From assembly GCF_026650985.1 (NCBI RefSeq), contig NZ_CP086240.1:1-64000 (forward strand): a stretch of 64,000 nt of DNA, written 5' to 3'. Source of the DNA: Clostridium estertheticum. GTDB taxonomy: Bacteria > Bacillota > Clostridia > Clostridiales > Clostridiaceae. The notes under the pieces are model-generated. The model worked only from the letters and a program-made list of their open reading frames with translations. It was not told the DNA's origin and searched no databases. Position numbers and translations under genes: made by a program. Below are positions 16,385-24,748 of this stretch, piece after piece; position 1 is the stretch's first letter; each line of letters starts with the position of its first letter.

Positions 16385-16762
16385 TTAAAAATTTGATTTC
16401 AACTTATCAAGTTTAAGTTGTTCTTCACCCCATTTAGACAATTCATTCAATGTAGGAAGTAGTGCTTTACCTCTTTCTGTTAAAGAGTATTCAACTTTAG
16501 GAGGAATCGTTTCATATTGGATTCTAAGGATAAGATTATGTTCTTCCAATTCTTTTAAAGATTTTGTAATCATCATATTAGTAATACCTTTAACTTTTCT
16601 TTTTAATTCATTATATCTAGTGAAATTATTATCAAATAAGTACCACATAATAGGAAACTTCCACTTTTGACCAATAATCTCTAATGCGTATATAAGTGGA
16701 CATTTTGTCTCGCATTTATTAACACTAGGCAATTCTACATTGCAATCCGTATCATTATTCAT
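16385..16762 (-). CDS. HxlR family transcriptional regulator, copy 1
   Basis: 125 aa winged-helix protein with the family signature KCPLIYALEIIGQKWKFPIMW at about 20-40 and FTRYNELKRKVKGITNMMITKSLKELEEHNLI. It is divergent from the nitroreductase gene it presumably controls; the shared 140-bp intergenic region contains AGTATACT near the HxlR start. N-terminal cysteines (Cys-8, 16, 20) could sense redox or electrophiles, as in HypR/YodB relatives. It differs from copy 2 at roughly ten residues, all in the C-terminal two thirds. Confidence 0.88.
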   Translation of the reverse strand: MNNDTDCNVELPSVNKCETKCPLIYALEIIGQKWKFPIMWYLFDNNFTRYNELKRKVKGITNMMITKSLKELEEHNLILRIQYETIPPKVEYSLTERGKALLPTLNELSKWGEEQLKLDKLKSNF

Positions 16763-16902
16763 AATTATAACTCCTTTAAATTCAATAGTATACTTTTTAA
16801 CACTAACACAGAAAAAACTGCGTACTTATGTATTTATACCTTTACGATATATAATTATAGCATAAACATTATGGAATATTAATTATGCGAGGAGACTTTA
16901 AA

Positions 16903-17463
16903 ATGAATGAAGTATTAAAAGCTATAAAAGAAAGAAGAACTACAAGAAAATTTAAACCAGAACAAATAAAAGAAGAAGAGTTACAAGCAATAATAGAAGC
17001 AGGTCTTTATGCACCAAGTGGTACAAATCAACAGCCTTGGCATTTTACAGTTATACAAAATAAGGATCTAATAGATGAAATGAATTTTGAGGCAAAAGAA
17101 GTTTTTAAGCAATCAGATAATGAATTTCTGAGAAAAGTAGGATTCAATGATAAATATAAAGTTACATATGATGCACCTACAATTATTTTAATATCGGGAT
17201 TAAATAATAATCACTATACAGAGGTAGACTGTGCAGCAGCTACACAAAACATGTTATTAGCAGCACATTCTTTAGGAATAGCATCATGCTGGTGCGGTGC
17301 ACCTTCAGCGGCATTTAACGGAGGAAAGAAGGAAGAGCTTATATCTAAATTAAATATACCTGAGGACTACACTCCATTTTATACAGTGCTTTTAGGATAC
17401 TCAGATAATACTCCTTCAAAAGGCCCAGAAAGAAAAGAGAATACAGTCCAATATTTAAGATAA
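16903..17463 (+). CDS. Nitroreductase family FMN oxidoreductase, copy 1
   Basis: 186 aa from ATG 16903 (GAGGAG upstream; the longer start at 16885 is less likely). It has the nitroreductase fold with the FMN-binding start KERRTTRKFKPEQI, the APSGTNQQPWHF segment and the CAAATQNMLLAAHSLGIASCW helix. It would reduce nitroaromatics, quinones or similar electrophiles with NAD(P)H. Pairing with HxlR suggests induction by such compounds. The protein is identical to that at 38376-38936. Confidence 0.88.
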   Translation: MNEVLKAIKERRTTRKFKPEQIKEEELQAIIEAGLYAPSGTNQQPWHFTVIQNKDLIDEMNFEAKEVFKQSDNEFLRKVGFNDKYKVTYDAPTIILISGLNNNHYTEVDCAAATQNMLLAAHSLGIASCWCGAPSAAFNGGKKEELISKLNIPEDYTPFYTVLLGYSDNTPSKGPERKENTVQYLR

Positions 17464-17500
17464 TTATACTTATTAATTAAAAGGCTATTACAATATAATA

Positions 17501-17554
17501 AAAAGGAACCTATAAAATAGACACAAGAAAAAGACTATTTTATAGGTTCCTTTT
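17501..17554 (+). terminator. Terminator after nitroreductase, copy 1
   Basis: 20-bp perfect stem AAAAGGAACCTATAAAATAG and its complement at 17535-17554. It can act in both directions. Copied at 38974-39027. Confidence 0.9.
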
Positions 17555-17596
17555 CTTGTGTACTACTCATTTATTATCTGAAATACGTAATATTTT

Positions 17597-17670
17597 ACTG
17601 TTGCGACACAAAACATTTATTTAATTATACTATTATTACAGTTACTTAACGAGTGAAATATTTATATATC
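17597..17670 (-). repeat. Dispersed repeat C, right-half reverse copy
   Basis: TTTACTGTTGCGACACAAAA through TTATTTAATTATACTATTATTACAGTTACTTAACGAGTG, matching 26745 to 26677 in reverse. Reading plus, it has the GCGACA-N17-TATACT promoter pattern. The remaining spacer to 17799 shows no gene. Confidence 0.6.
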
Positions 17671-17799
17671 AGTGCTTTATTCTTTTTACGAATGTGGCTT
17701 TTATTATTGATTAACATTTTTATTATCTCTAGATTTCGTCTGTCTGGACACCGGAAGTAATTGTTTTATATTTTTGAAAATAATATGAAAAACATTTTG

Positions 17800-18696
17800 T
17801 TACATACATGTTTTTCCTAAGAATTTTTGCGCTAGCTGTAAAAACAATTCCATTGGCGGACTTATCCATTTGTTTTTGTGATAAGAACAAAAAGAAGAAA
17901 ATAATGTATCATCAAGTCCAGTCTTTACCTGAATCAGAGCACCACTTTTTAATTCTTCTTCTACTGCAAAAATAGGAAGATACGAAATTCCTAAATTGTT
18001 AATTACACTCTTTTTTACAGCGTCGATACTCCACATTTCCATGGTTTGATTTAAGATAATATCCTTTTCAGTTAGGTATTCCATGATTACTTTTTGATAG
18101 GAACTATGCGGTTCACTGCTAATCATATTCAAGGTTTTTCGTTGATGCGGAGTGATAAAGTCAAGTTCTTTAGAATCAACAAAAGGCGGTGCAACCATGC
18201 ATACCCTAAACGCACCCAATTCTTCTAACGCAATTGTAGCAGGATAATTACCAACATCGCAGTGGATTCCAATATCAGCACTACCATTTATTAACTGTTC
18301 CCGTATGTCGATACAATTCATTGCATTAATAATAAGCTGTACATTAGGTGCTTTTTGTCGAAAAACTTGTATGACTGGCTGTAACAAATAGATTAGTAAT
18401 GAATCAGGCACCACTACTCTCAGAGATCCATTCATTTCTGAAATGCCTTTACCATAATTATTGATCTGTTCTGTCGCTTGTAAAATAGTTTTGATAAACG
18501 GCAGTATATCATTTCCAGCCTGAGTTAATATCATTTTTCTCCCAATTTTTTCAAACAGTTTTATTGATAGTTCTTTCTCAAGTTGTTTAACCTGATAAGT
18601 GATAGTCGATTGTGTATAATTTAGTTTGAGTGCACCCTTTTGAAAACTTCCAGCTTCTAAAATTGTTTTCAATGTAATCAAATAGTTTGTATTCAT
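17800..18696 (-). CDS. LysR family regulator
   Basis: 298 aa. N-terminal winged helix (LKTILEAGSFQKGALKLNYTQSTITYQVKQLEKELSIKLFEK) and a periplasmic-binding-type effector domain from about residue 90. Divergent from the acyl-CoA dehydrogenase gene, which it probably activates. Two ATTCGAAT palindromes lie 13 bp apart in the intergenic region. The effector could be an acyl-CoA or fatty acid, by inference. Confidence 0.88.
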   Translation of the reverse strand: MNTNYLITLKTILEAGSFQKGALKLNYTQSTITYQVKQLEKELSIKLFEKIGRKMILTQAGNDILPFIKTILQATEQINNYGKGISEMNGSLRVVVPDSLLIYLLQPVIQVFRQKAPNVQLIINAMNCIDIREQLINGSADIGIHCDVGNYPATIALEELGAFRVCMVAPPFVDSKELDFITPHQRKTLNMISSEPHSSYQKVIMEYLTEKDIILNQTMEMWSIDAVKKSVINNLGISYLPIFAVEEELKSGALIQVKTGLDDTLFSSFCSYHKNKWISPPMELFLQLAQKFLGKTCM

Positions 18697-18721
18697 TATA
18701 TCAATCCCCTTATATTCAAAA

Positions 18722-18742
18722 ATTCGAATCTTTAATTCGAAT
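18722..18742. promoter_or_regulatory. Twin ATTCGAAT sites between lysR and acyl-CoA dehydrogenase
   Basis: ATTCGAAT at 18722-18729 and again at 18735-18742. It is the likely LysR binding region for divergent control. Confidence 0.5.
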
Positions 18743-18830
18743 TAATTCAATTTTTAAATGTATTTGATTATGTTATTGTAAAACAAAGGGAAAAGAAAGA
18801 CAAGGTAAACAAAAAAAGGAGGAAATATAA

Positions 18831-19973
18831 ATGAATTTTAAATTTCAAGAAGACGAGCAAAAGGTAATTGATATAATTCATGACTTTGGAGTGAAAGAAG
18901 TTGCGCCCTTGGCTGCAGAACTAGACAAAGAGGAGAGGTTTCCAGCAGAAAGCAGACAAAAACTAGCGAATATGGGGATGATGGGAATTTGTTATCCAAA
19001 AGAATACGGTGGTGCCGGACATTCATATCTCAATTATATAGCGGTTATTGAAGAATTGGCAAAACACTGTGCCACTACTTCTGTAATGTTGTCTGATCAT
19101 CATTCACTGGGTAGCTGGCCAATATTTGAATATGGTACAGAAGAACAAAAAAAGAAATTTTTAACTCCACTTCTTAAAGGTGAAAAATTGGGAGCATTTG
19201 CAGTGACAGAACCTATGGCAGGAAGTGATGTAGGAAATCAACAGACAACAGCTGTTGATAAAGGCGATTATTGGCTGTTGAATGGAACAAAAATCTTTAT
19301 TACAAATGGTTTTTATGCTGATACCTACTTTGTGACAGCAATGACAGACAAGAGTCAGCGACATAGAGGAATTTCAGCATTTATCGTAGAAAAAGGAACT
19401 CCCGGATTTAGCTTTGGTACAAAGGAAAAGAAAATGGGAATCTGTGGTTCCGCCACATATGAGCTGATTTTTCAGGATTGCAAAATTCCAAAAGAAAACC
19501 AGCTAGGAGAATCAGGAAAAGGATTTAAAATGACTTTGGCTACATTGGATGGTGGACGAATTGGTGTCGCAGCACAGGCTCTTGGGATAGCACAAACTGC
19601 AATTGATCATTCTGTAAATTATGTAAAAGAACATACACAATCTGGAGAGCGGATTTCTCAGTTCCAATATGCACAATGGGAACTTGCAGATATGCAAACA
19701 AAAGTGGACGCTGCACGTCTACTTGTATACCGTGCAGCACAGGCGAAACAAGACCACGAGCCATTCTCTCATTTGGCGGCTATGGGTAAATTATATGCGG
19801 CAGAAGCAGCTACCAATGTAACCCGTCGCTGTCTTCAGCTAGCAGGATATGATGGATGTTCTTGTGACTTTCCTTTTGAGCGTTTTTTTCGAGATGCTAA
19901 AATCACAGAAATCTATGAAGGAACAAGCGAGGTGCAAAAAATGGTTATTTCATCATGGATGGGAGTTAAATAA
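18831..19973 (+). CDS. Short-chain acyl-CoA dehydrogenase (Bcd-like)
   Basis: 380 aa, full family length. It has the FAD/substrate signature [15 protein letters not shown] (about 123-137). Near the C-terminus [12 protein letters not shown] carries the catalytic glutamate (Glu-363) that abstracts the alpha-proton. It would oxidise short acyl-CoAs or run in reverse as an enoyl-CoA reductase. No etfAB, crotonase or thiolase gene is nearby, so electron transfer must use chromosomal ETF. GC content looks higher than its neighbours, suggesting acquisition with its LysR gene. Confidence 0.92.
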   Translation: MNFKFQEDEQKVIDIIHDFGVKEVAPLAAELDKEERFPAESRQKLANMGMMGICYPKEYGGAGHSYLNYIAVIEELAKHCATTSVMLSDHHSLGSWPIFEYGTEEQKKKFLTPLLKGEKLGAFAVTEPMAGSDVGNQQTTAVDKGDYWLLNGTKIFITNGFYADTYFVTAMTDKSQRHRGISAFIVEKGTPGFSFGTKEKKMGICGSATYELIFQDCKIPKENQLGESGKGFKMTLATLDGGRIGVAAQALGIAQTAIDHSVNYVKEHTQSGERISQFQYAQWELADMQTKVDAARLLVYRAAQAKQDHEPFSHLAAMGKLYAAEAATNVTRRCLQLAGYDGCSCDFPFERFFRDAKITEIYEGTSEVQKMVISSWMGVK

Positions 19974-20032
19974 CAAACATAATATTATTATTCACGACAT
20001 TTATTGTATATGCACATATAGCCTATAGACCC

Positions 20033-20082
20033 AAAGTGAATGTAACTCAATTGGTATTGTGTTACATTCACTTTATTTTTTT
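20033..20082 (+). terminator. H2-type hairpin acting as terminator
   Basis: Stem AAAGTGAATGTAAC / GTTACATTCACTTT followed by T-run, 60 bp after the acyl-CoA dehydrogenase. Its sequence belongs to the dispersed H2 family. Confidence 0.8.
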
Positions 20083-20293
20083 GATAGATAAAATAAAACC
20101 TGAGGGTGTATAATTGTCCTTGTATGTTAGAAAATAAAATATTACCATTAAATTTTTACTCCTATTACAATTAACTGTTATACTGATTACATTTATTATA
20201 TAATTAAGAGGCATTTATTATGAACGGTGAAGGTAAAATGAAAAGAAATAAAATTTAACTATGGAACAAGATCTGAATTGAGGTGGTGATAAT
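20083..20293. other. Non-coding spacer
   Basis: AT-rich; only a 12-codon ORF is visible. GAGGTGGTGATA before 20294 is a ribosome-binding site. Confidence 0.4.
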
Positions 20294-20596
20294 ATGTTTA
20301 CAGTTTTAGTGTTTATAATTAGTTTTATATGTATAGTGGGATTAATAAAGTTGAGTACAAATAAATTTAGTAAGTATATAATTAATAAAATTACCATTGA
20401 CAATACTGACTTTAACTATATAGAAAAAATACAAATGAGATTTAGTAAAATAGTTATGTGTTTAGATCCCATTTTTTTAGTTTTGTTTATGTTTACTGAA
20501 TCAATGACGATATTAGCTGTTATGACGATCATAAATATTATCCTTATAATCTCTATGGGAAGTTTTTCAAAATTAAAAAATAGTATGAATAAATAA
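20294..20596 (+). CDS. Small membrane protein, 100 aa
   Basis: N-terminal helix (about 3-22) and a C-terminal pair of hydrophobic segments (about 55-90). The central part is basic and polar (NKFSKYIINKITIDNTDF). It could be a DUF3784/SdpI-like small protein, but the match is weak. A good ribosome-binding site and position suggest it is cotranscribed with the next gene. Confidence 0.5.
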   Translation: MFTVLVFIISFICIVGLIKLSTNKFSKYIINKITIDNTDFNYIEKIQMRFSKIVMCLDPIFLVLFMFTESMTILAVMTIINIILIISMGSFSKLKNSMNK

Positions 20597-20656
20597 TTGA
20601 TGGTAATTTAAATAGCAATGTATGCAATAAGATAGCTATAATTGGGGAGGATGAAT

Positions 20657-20929
20657 ATGGCAGATTATAATGAATTTTTATCTGAATGGGAACCAATTCA
20701 CAAGAAAGGTATTATTGCCTATGTGAGTAGGTATACTTTAACTTTTTTAGCAACTTATCTTTTGGCATTTATTATTATTATTGTAATAAATGGTTCAATT
20801 AAAACAGAAAAAACAGGTGAAATACTTATATATTCTATAGTTTCAATCATATTTTATGCAATTGTTTTTATATTTAAATGGACTTGCTCAGAAAAAAAAT
20901 ATAAAAGAATTGTAAATGAACCTAATTAA
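20657..20929 (+). CDS. Small membrane protein, 90 aa
   Basis: Start at ATG 20657, six bases after GGGGAGG. Two transmembrane helices (about 27-47 and 58-78) with a charged N-terminus (MADYNEFLSEWEPIHKKG) and basic tail. Unknown family. Confidence 0.5.
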   Translation: MADYNEFLSEWEPIHKKGIIAYVSRYTLTFLATYLLAFIIIIVINGSIKTEKTGEILIYSIVSIIFYAIVFIFKWTCSEKKYKRIVNEPN

Positions 20930-21077
20930 GAAAGATCTTATTAGTCGTTCTAACTTCTTTGATAAGATACATTATTCTATAGTATAGACTTTAAAATATT
21001 GCTGCTTTTTTATATTTGGTTCAATATTAAAACAAGTTACATATAATAATAATGTCTTAAAATAAGGAGTGATGTTA

Positions 21078-21467
21078 ATGTCAAAGCATGATGATAATTG
21101 TGGCTGTGAAAAAAAACATGATGATAAAGAGTGTAAAAAAGAAAATCAATTTCACGACCATGAATTTTTAGGAAGCGTTAGATTAGCTGAAGTAGGTAGT
21201 GAGGATGTTCATAATCATAGATTTGCTGGAGTATCAGGTCCTGCAATACCAGTTCAAGGTGGGCATGTTCATAAAGTTAAATCAAGAACAGACTTTTTTG
21301 ACCACTTTCATGAATTTGAAGCGACTACAGGTTTACCAATACCCGTTGGCAATGATGGCAAGCATGTCCATTTTGTAGAGGCTAAAACTAATGTCGTTGA
21401 TGGCCATTTCCACGAGTTAATATTTGCTACACTTATAAATGCTCCAATATTTGAAGAAGAAGCTTAG
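21078..21467 (+). CDS. ymaF: YmaF family protein
   Basis: 129 aa from ATG 21078 (AAGGAG 8 bp upstream). It has regularly spaced His motifs HDHEF, VHNHRF, GGHVHKV, FDHFHEF, KHVHFVE and DGHFHEL. This is the YmaF repeat pattern, suggesting a metal-binding beta-barrel. The N-terminus is additionally Cys/His/Asp-rich (MSKHDDNCGCEKKHDDKEC). The cellular role is unknown. The next gene is also rich in metal ligands. Confidence 0.85.
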   Translation: MSKHDDNCGCEKKHDDKECKKENQFHDHEFLGSVRLAEVGSEDVHNHRFAGVSGPAIPVQGGHVHKVKSRTDFFDHFHEFEATTGLPIPVGNDGKHVHFVEAKTNVVDGHFHELIFATLINAPIFEEEA

Positions 21468-21480
21468 TATAAATGTAGTT

Positions 21481-21517
21481 AAGACATTGCTGTAAAACGC
21501 AGTGTCTTCTTCATTTT
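21481..21517 (+). terminator. Terminator after ymaF
   Basis: Stem AAGACATTGC / GCAGTGTCTT and T-run. Confidence 0.85.
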
Positions 21518-21626
21518 TTTGAGTGTTGATTTCTAATAACTTTTACATCAACTCAATCTTAGATTCCTAGTATACGATTCACTTATAGATAACTGAACAC
21601 AGTTTAAAAAGAATGCTTACAAATGT

Positions 21627-21653
21627 AAATTACTCGCTAAAGGAGTAATTTTT
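21627..21653 (+). terminator. Second terminator-like hairpin
   Basis: AAATTACTC / GGAGTAATTT followed by T. It may end a short transcript or act as an attenuator before the repeat protein. The spacer 21518-21764 also has a TAGCAGT..ACTGCTA dyad at 21726-21752. Confidence 0.55.
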
Positions 21654-21764
21654 GTGTAAATAACATAATTGATAAATTCGCATATTGTTTATGTCACAGT
21701 ATATCTTTATCTGAATAACATAGAGTAGCAGTTAGAAGAACTGATACTGCTAGGAGGTAATACT

Positions 21765-22037
21765 ATGTATAGTTATTGGCACGCTGATAGTGATAGACAT
21801 GAATGTAACAAGTGCAACAGACATGAATGCGACGAATGTGATAGACATGAATGCAACAAGTGCAACAGACACGAATGCGATGAATGTGATAGACATGAAT
21901 GTAACAAGAGCAACAGACACGAATGCGACGAATGTGATAGACACGAATGTAACAAGTGCAACAGGCACGAATGCGACGAATGTGATAGACATGAATGTAA
22001 CAAGCGCAACAGACACAAATGCAATGAATGTGATTGA
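21765..22037 (+). CDS. Cys/His octapeptide-repeat protein
   Basis: 90 aa: a 9-residue leader (MYSYWHADS), ten tandem 8-residue units alternating DRHECNKC and NRHECDEC, then Asp. Each unit offers one His and usually two Cys in H-x-C-x-x-C spacing, so many metal ions could be bound. The DNA is a 24-bp tandem repeat (48-bp higher-order unit). AGGAGG 7 bp upstream supports expression. There is no signal peptide. Possible roles are metal storage or a spore-coat component. Minus-strand and other-frame ORFs here are shadows. Confidence 0.75.
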   Translation: MYSYWHADSDRHECNKCNRHECDECDRHECNKCNRHECDECDRHECNKSNRHECDECDRHECNKCNRHECDECDRHECNKRNRHKCNECD

Positions 22038-22107
22038 TATTCCTTAAAAGTTGTACAAGCTATAAATTCATAAATAAAACTCGTTTTTTATTTATGGTAT
22101 GAAATAT

Positions 22108-22139
22108 AAATGTCGTGAAAGATTGATTTCACGGCATTT
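22108..22139 (+). terminator. Terminator after the repeat protein
   Basis: Stem AAATGTCGTGAAA / TTTCACGGCATTT, almost the same as the hairpin at 9433. Confidence 0.75.
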
Positions 22140-22221
22140 GTTATAAAAGTTCGTTTATTATAGTTCACGTTTTGTTGGATGTTGGTGATAACACTATATA
22201 CAAGGATATTTACGGCTAAAC

Positions 22222-22257
22222 AAAAAAGACCTTAGGTGTTACTCTAGGTCTTTTTTT
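22222..22257. terminator. Bidirectional terminator before padC
   Basis: AAAAAAGACCTTAG / CTAGGTCTTTTTTT: an A-run and T-run on the two sides of a stem. It ends the padC transcript on the minus strand. Confidence 0.85.
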
Positions 22258-22272
22258 ATTTATGATATTTTC

Positions 22273-22815
22273 TTATTTTTTGATTCTCTTGTAGTTTTCA
22301 TCGAAATATTTGCCTTTACGAATATCATCTGTCATGCCTTTATAAGGAGTTTCATTGATAACATCTTCGTTATTTTGTCCTGCATCAGCCATATAAGTGA
22401 TTTTTGCAAATTCAGGAACAATATATTTGGGATAAGTTTCGTATTTTTCCCTTGCTTCTTCCATTAAATCAATGTGTTCATTTTGATAAGTTACTGTAAT
22501 TTCTGGATGTTCATGAACCCATTTAGGGAAGAAGATAACGCCGTGTAATCTTCCTTCATTTGGCATGAAGTCTAAAGCTACATCAGTACCAGTTGGTTCA
22601 GTCCAAGTGATTTTAAATACACCATCCGTTAATTTAACAATATCTGCTTCTTGGTCTGTTACCCAACGTCCGGCTACCATTCCACCATGGATACGATAGT
22701 CAACGGTATGGTCATTCTTTGCATACCATTCATATTCCCAACCATTATCATAAGTGTAGATAAAGTGAGTTCCTAAAAAATCCTCTAAGTTTTTAAATAC
22801 TTTTTTTTCTGTCAT
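22273..22815 (-). CDS. padC: Phenolic acid decarboxylase
   Basis: 180 aa from the ATG at 22815 (AGGAGGTAAC upstream). PadC lipocalin-like barrel with [28 protein letters not shown] and [10 protein letters not shown], regions that hold the catalytic Tyr, Arg and Glu. It decarboxylates p-coumaric, ferulic and caffeic acids to vinyl phenols, detoxifying plant phenolics. Slightly longer than the 161-aa Bacillus enzyme owing to a charged C-terminal tail. Divergent from its regulator padR. Confidence 0.95.
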   Translation of the reverse strand: MTEKKVFKNLEDFLGTHFIYTYDNGWEYEWYAKNDHTVDYRIHGGMVAGRWVTDQEADIVKLTDGVFKITWTEPTGTDVALDFMPNEGRLHGVIFFPKWVHEHPEITVTYQNEHIDLMEEAREKYETYPKYIVPEFAKITYMADAGQNNEDVINETPYKGMTDDIRKGKYFDENYKRIKK

Positions 22816-22846
22816 TGTGTTACCTCCTAAAAGTGTAAGAATAAAC

Positions 22847-22862
22847 ATGTAAATATAAACAT
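22847..22862. promoter_or_regulatory. PadR operator
   Basis: ATGT-N8-ACAT (ATGTAAATATAAACAT) between padC and padR, the dyad known for PadR repressors of phenolic-acid decarboxylase genes. A second partial site starts at 22861. Confidence 0.75.
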
Positions 22863-22920
22863 GTTTTAACTATATGTATTATGTTATACTTATTAAAGAT
22901 AATTGTCAAGGAGGCTAAAT

Positions 22921-23478
22921 ATGGCTAAGAAAAATATACTAAAATATATTATTCTTGGACTTTTGGAAAAGCAAGAGTTAACAGGATATGATATTAAAAA
23001 GATTTTCGAAGATGAAATTGGAGAATTTTGGAGATCTAATCATAGTCAGATATATCCTGAACTGAGAAAATTACAAGAACAAAAATTGATTAGTTTTCGA
23101 GTAGAAATTGTCGGAAATAAACTTGAAAAAAAATACTATACCCTTATGGATGATGGAAAAGCAAAACTAAATGAGTGGATTTTCGTTCCTACACCAGAGT
23201 TATTGGCAACTAAGGATGAGTTCATTTTAAAGTTGTACTTTATTGATGATAAAAAAGACGGAAAATTAGAAAAGATGTTCGAGGAACAAATAATGTTGCA
23301 CCAAGAGAAATTGGAACATTTAAAATTTAGGATGCAGACTATTTTTGCTTCGCAAAAAGAGAAAGAATTAAACTATGGGCATTATCTAATATTAAATCAC
23401 GCCATTAATCGTGAAGAAGGATACTTACTATGGCTTACAGATCAGTATATATACATAGAAAAGAACGAAGAACTGTAG
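22921..23478 (+). CDS. padR: PadR repressor of padC
   Basis: 185 aa from ATG 22921 (AAGGAGG upstream). N-terminal winged helix (KYIILGLLEKQELTGYDIKKIFEDEIGEFWRSNHSQIYPELRKL) and C-terminal dimerisation helices of the Vir-type PadR. Divergent from padC over an ATGT-N8-ACAT site, so phenolic acids would relieve repression. The 3' three quarters of the gene plus the next 290 bp are repeated in reverse at 27179-27909. Confidence 0.93.
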   Translation: MAKKNILKYIILGLLEKQELTGYDIKKIFEDEIGEFWRSNHSQIYPELRKLQEQKLISFRVEIVGNKLEKKYYTLMDDGKAKLNEWIFVPTPELLATKDEFILKLYFIDDKKDGKLEKMFEEQIMLHQEKLEHLKFRMQTIFASQKEKELNYGHYLILNHAINREEGYLLWLTDQYIYIEKNEEL

Positions 23479-23767
23479 TCATAGGGGTTCACAAAGAGTT
23501 CAGAATTGTAGATTTATAACTAACATAACCACAATACATGCAATACTTCTTTATTAAATATTTATTTTCTCCCCCTTAGCTTTATGATAAAACTTTGAAT
23601 GCTTGGCAATGAGATCATACACGTAATTATGACTATAGATAATAATCCTTTTGAAGTTAACTCACCAACTACAACTACATTCCAATTCATAGTCATTGCT
23701 CCCCTCTTTAATATACTAAATCCCCACATCTAATGATATGGGGGTTCCTTATGTCGACATAAATGAA
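23037..23767. repeat. 731-bp inverted repeat, left arm
   Basis: Matches 27179-27909 in reverse complement (coordinate sum 50,946). It includes codons of padR from about residue 40 to the end, the 42-aa ORF and an H1 hairpin. The first mismatches are at 23036 and 23768. Spot checks over the PadR C-terminus and the small ORF showed no difference. Confidence 0.9.
23562..23690 (-). CDS. 42-aa hydrophobic peptide, copy 1
   Basis: MNWNVVVVGELTSK, then a hydrophobic helix GLLSIVIITCMISLPSIQSFI and a basic tail KLRGRK. Preceded by GGGGAG (8 bp) and an H1 hairpin 30 bp further up. An alternative ATG lies two codons earlier. It resembles type I toxin peptides in size and layout. An identical copy is at 27256-27384. 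Confidence 0.5.
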   Translation of the reverse strand: MNWNVVVVGELTSKGLLSIVIITCMISLPSIQSFIIKLRGRK

Positions 23768-23819
23768 TAACTCGAAGTAGCCTTGTTTTTTCTTCTTTGA
23801 ATAATATGGTTAATTGATT

Positions 23820-24233
23820 TTACTGATAGCAGTTGTAAGTACCTTCTTCTCTTTTCCTTTCAGCATTGTCACTTATGAAAGAACCATCAACAACATTTTT
23901 ATAACCTTTCTTTGTAACTATCTCCTTGATATAGTCTGCGTGAGGACACCTATCGTAGTGATAATTGTCAGTTACCATGCAAGATGATAAGTGAACTACA
24001 ACTTCATCTTTACTAATATTGTTTTTTTTATATAACTTCTTAGAGAAATGTTCTAATTTTGAAGCAACTCCCTTTCCACAACATCCCCCACAAGTAAAAG
24101 AAATATATCTTGTAGCATTATCATAATCTTTAAAGACTCCATCCTTATTGTAAAAAGCATTTGTACATGCAAATCCACTGCACCTTCTATGTGCAATGTC
24201 GCACTGAATTATAACAATATATTTAGTATTCAT
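23820..24233 (-). CDS. CGGC domain protein
   Basis: 137 aa. It has CDIAHRRCSGFAC near the N-terminus, the family-naming ISFTCGGCCGKG at about 48-59, HLSSCMV and a RCPHADYIKEIV segment. It belongs to the CGGC domain family, found in methanogens, clostridia and other anaerobes and probably binding a metal or metal cluster through conserved cysteines. Preceded by GGGGGG on the minus strand. Inside the region bounded by the 731-bp inverted repeat. Confidence 0.85.
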   Translation of the reverse strand: MNTKYIVIIQCDIAHRRCSGFACTNAFYNKDGVFKDYDNATRYISFTCGGCCGKGVASKLEHFSKKLYKKNNISKDEVVVHLSSCMVTDNYHYDRCPHADYIKEIVTKKGYKNVVDGSFISDNAERKREEGTYNCYQ

Positions 24234-24346
24234 ATTTCCCCCCTGTATTAGTTTATTTTATATTCTATAAAAAAAGTATAAATGATTACGCTACGTAAGG
24301 TGCAAGTAAAATTTGAAAACCCATAAGTTCGTATAATTTTACTGTT

Positions 24347-24375
24347 GAGACATAAATAATTTATTTGATTATACC
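24347..24375 (+). promoter_or_regulatory. Promoter of RNA element A1
   Basis: -35 GAGACA (24347-24352), 17-bp spacer, -10 TATACC (24370-24375). The same arrangement (ATGACA-N17-CATACC) precedes element A2 at 35644-35672 and is present in repeat C. Confidence 0.5.
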
Positions 24376-24381
24376 ATTATT

Positions 24382-24672
24382 ACTTTAAATTACAGTCGCA
24401 GTAAAAGGCTAGTCCACAACAGTTTTCTTCTTCATGCTTCATGCGAAAACTGTTGTGGCACAAGCTCTTTAACTGCTCTTGATTAAAAGGAAGCTTTGGA
24501 CAATCTTACTCACTGCCATGAAATAATATAATATATTAAATTTACGCTTACCTAAGCAGTAATCTTTCTATTTAATATTATTAGCAGTCAGTAAACTAGC
24601 CCAAAGCAAAACAATAATCCCCCTTCCCCCAGGGGTAACAAATCCTACTGCATTGCAGCAGGATTTGTTTTT
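24382..24672 (+). ncRNA. Structured RNA-like element A1
   Basis: 14-bp hairpin CCACAACAGTTTTC (24414-24427) / GAAAACTGTTGTGG (24445-24458) with 17-nt loop TTCTTCATGCTTCATGC. Then stem GCTTTGG (24493-24499) / CCAAAGC (24601-24607), inner TTACT / AGTAA and CTGC / GCAG, a CCCC..GGGG hairpin, and a perfect intrinsic terminator AAATCCTACTGC / GCAGCAGGATTT plus T-run (24640-24672). Element A2 keeps the loop and changes the stem by compensating substitutions. It converges on partition module 2. No ORF of note. Confidence 0.65.
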
Positions 24673-24748
24673 ATAATATTAAAAAAAACGATATGTTTTG
24701 CAAGTAGATCATCGCGACCCGCGGGTGAAAAATGGACAGGCCTTTTAT

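Larger units (their letters stand above)
16304..17593. repeat. 1.29-kb direct duplication, copy 1
   Basis: Covers the HxlR gene, the nitroreductase gene and the terminator. The second copy is 37777-39066 (constant offset 21,473). Both begin in the ACGAATGTAAGG hairpin and end at CGTAATAT. The nitroreductase half reads identical in the two copies. The 3' two thirds of the HxlR gene differ at many positions. Confidence 0.9.

Noticed and set aside
21750-22047. CRISPR-like 24-bp tandem repeats and several overlapping ORFs
   Set aside because: Repeats are contiguous without spacers and are in frame in a gene with a good ribosome-binding site; the other frames are shadows.
24382-24672. Known riboswitch or T-box
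   Set aside because: No recognisable riboswitch core and no gene directly downstream on the same strand; the element ends at its own terminator.
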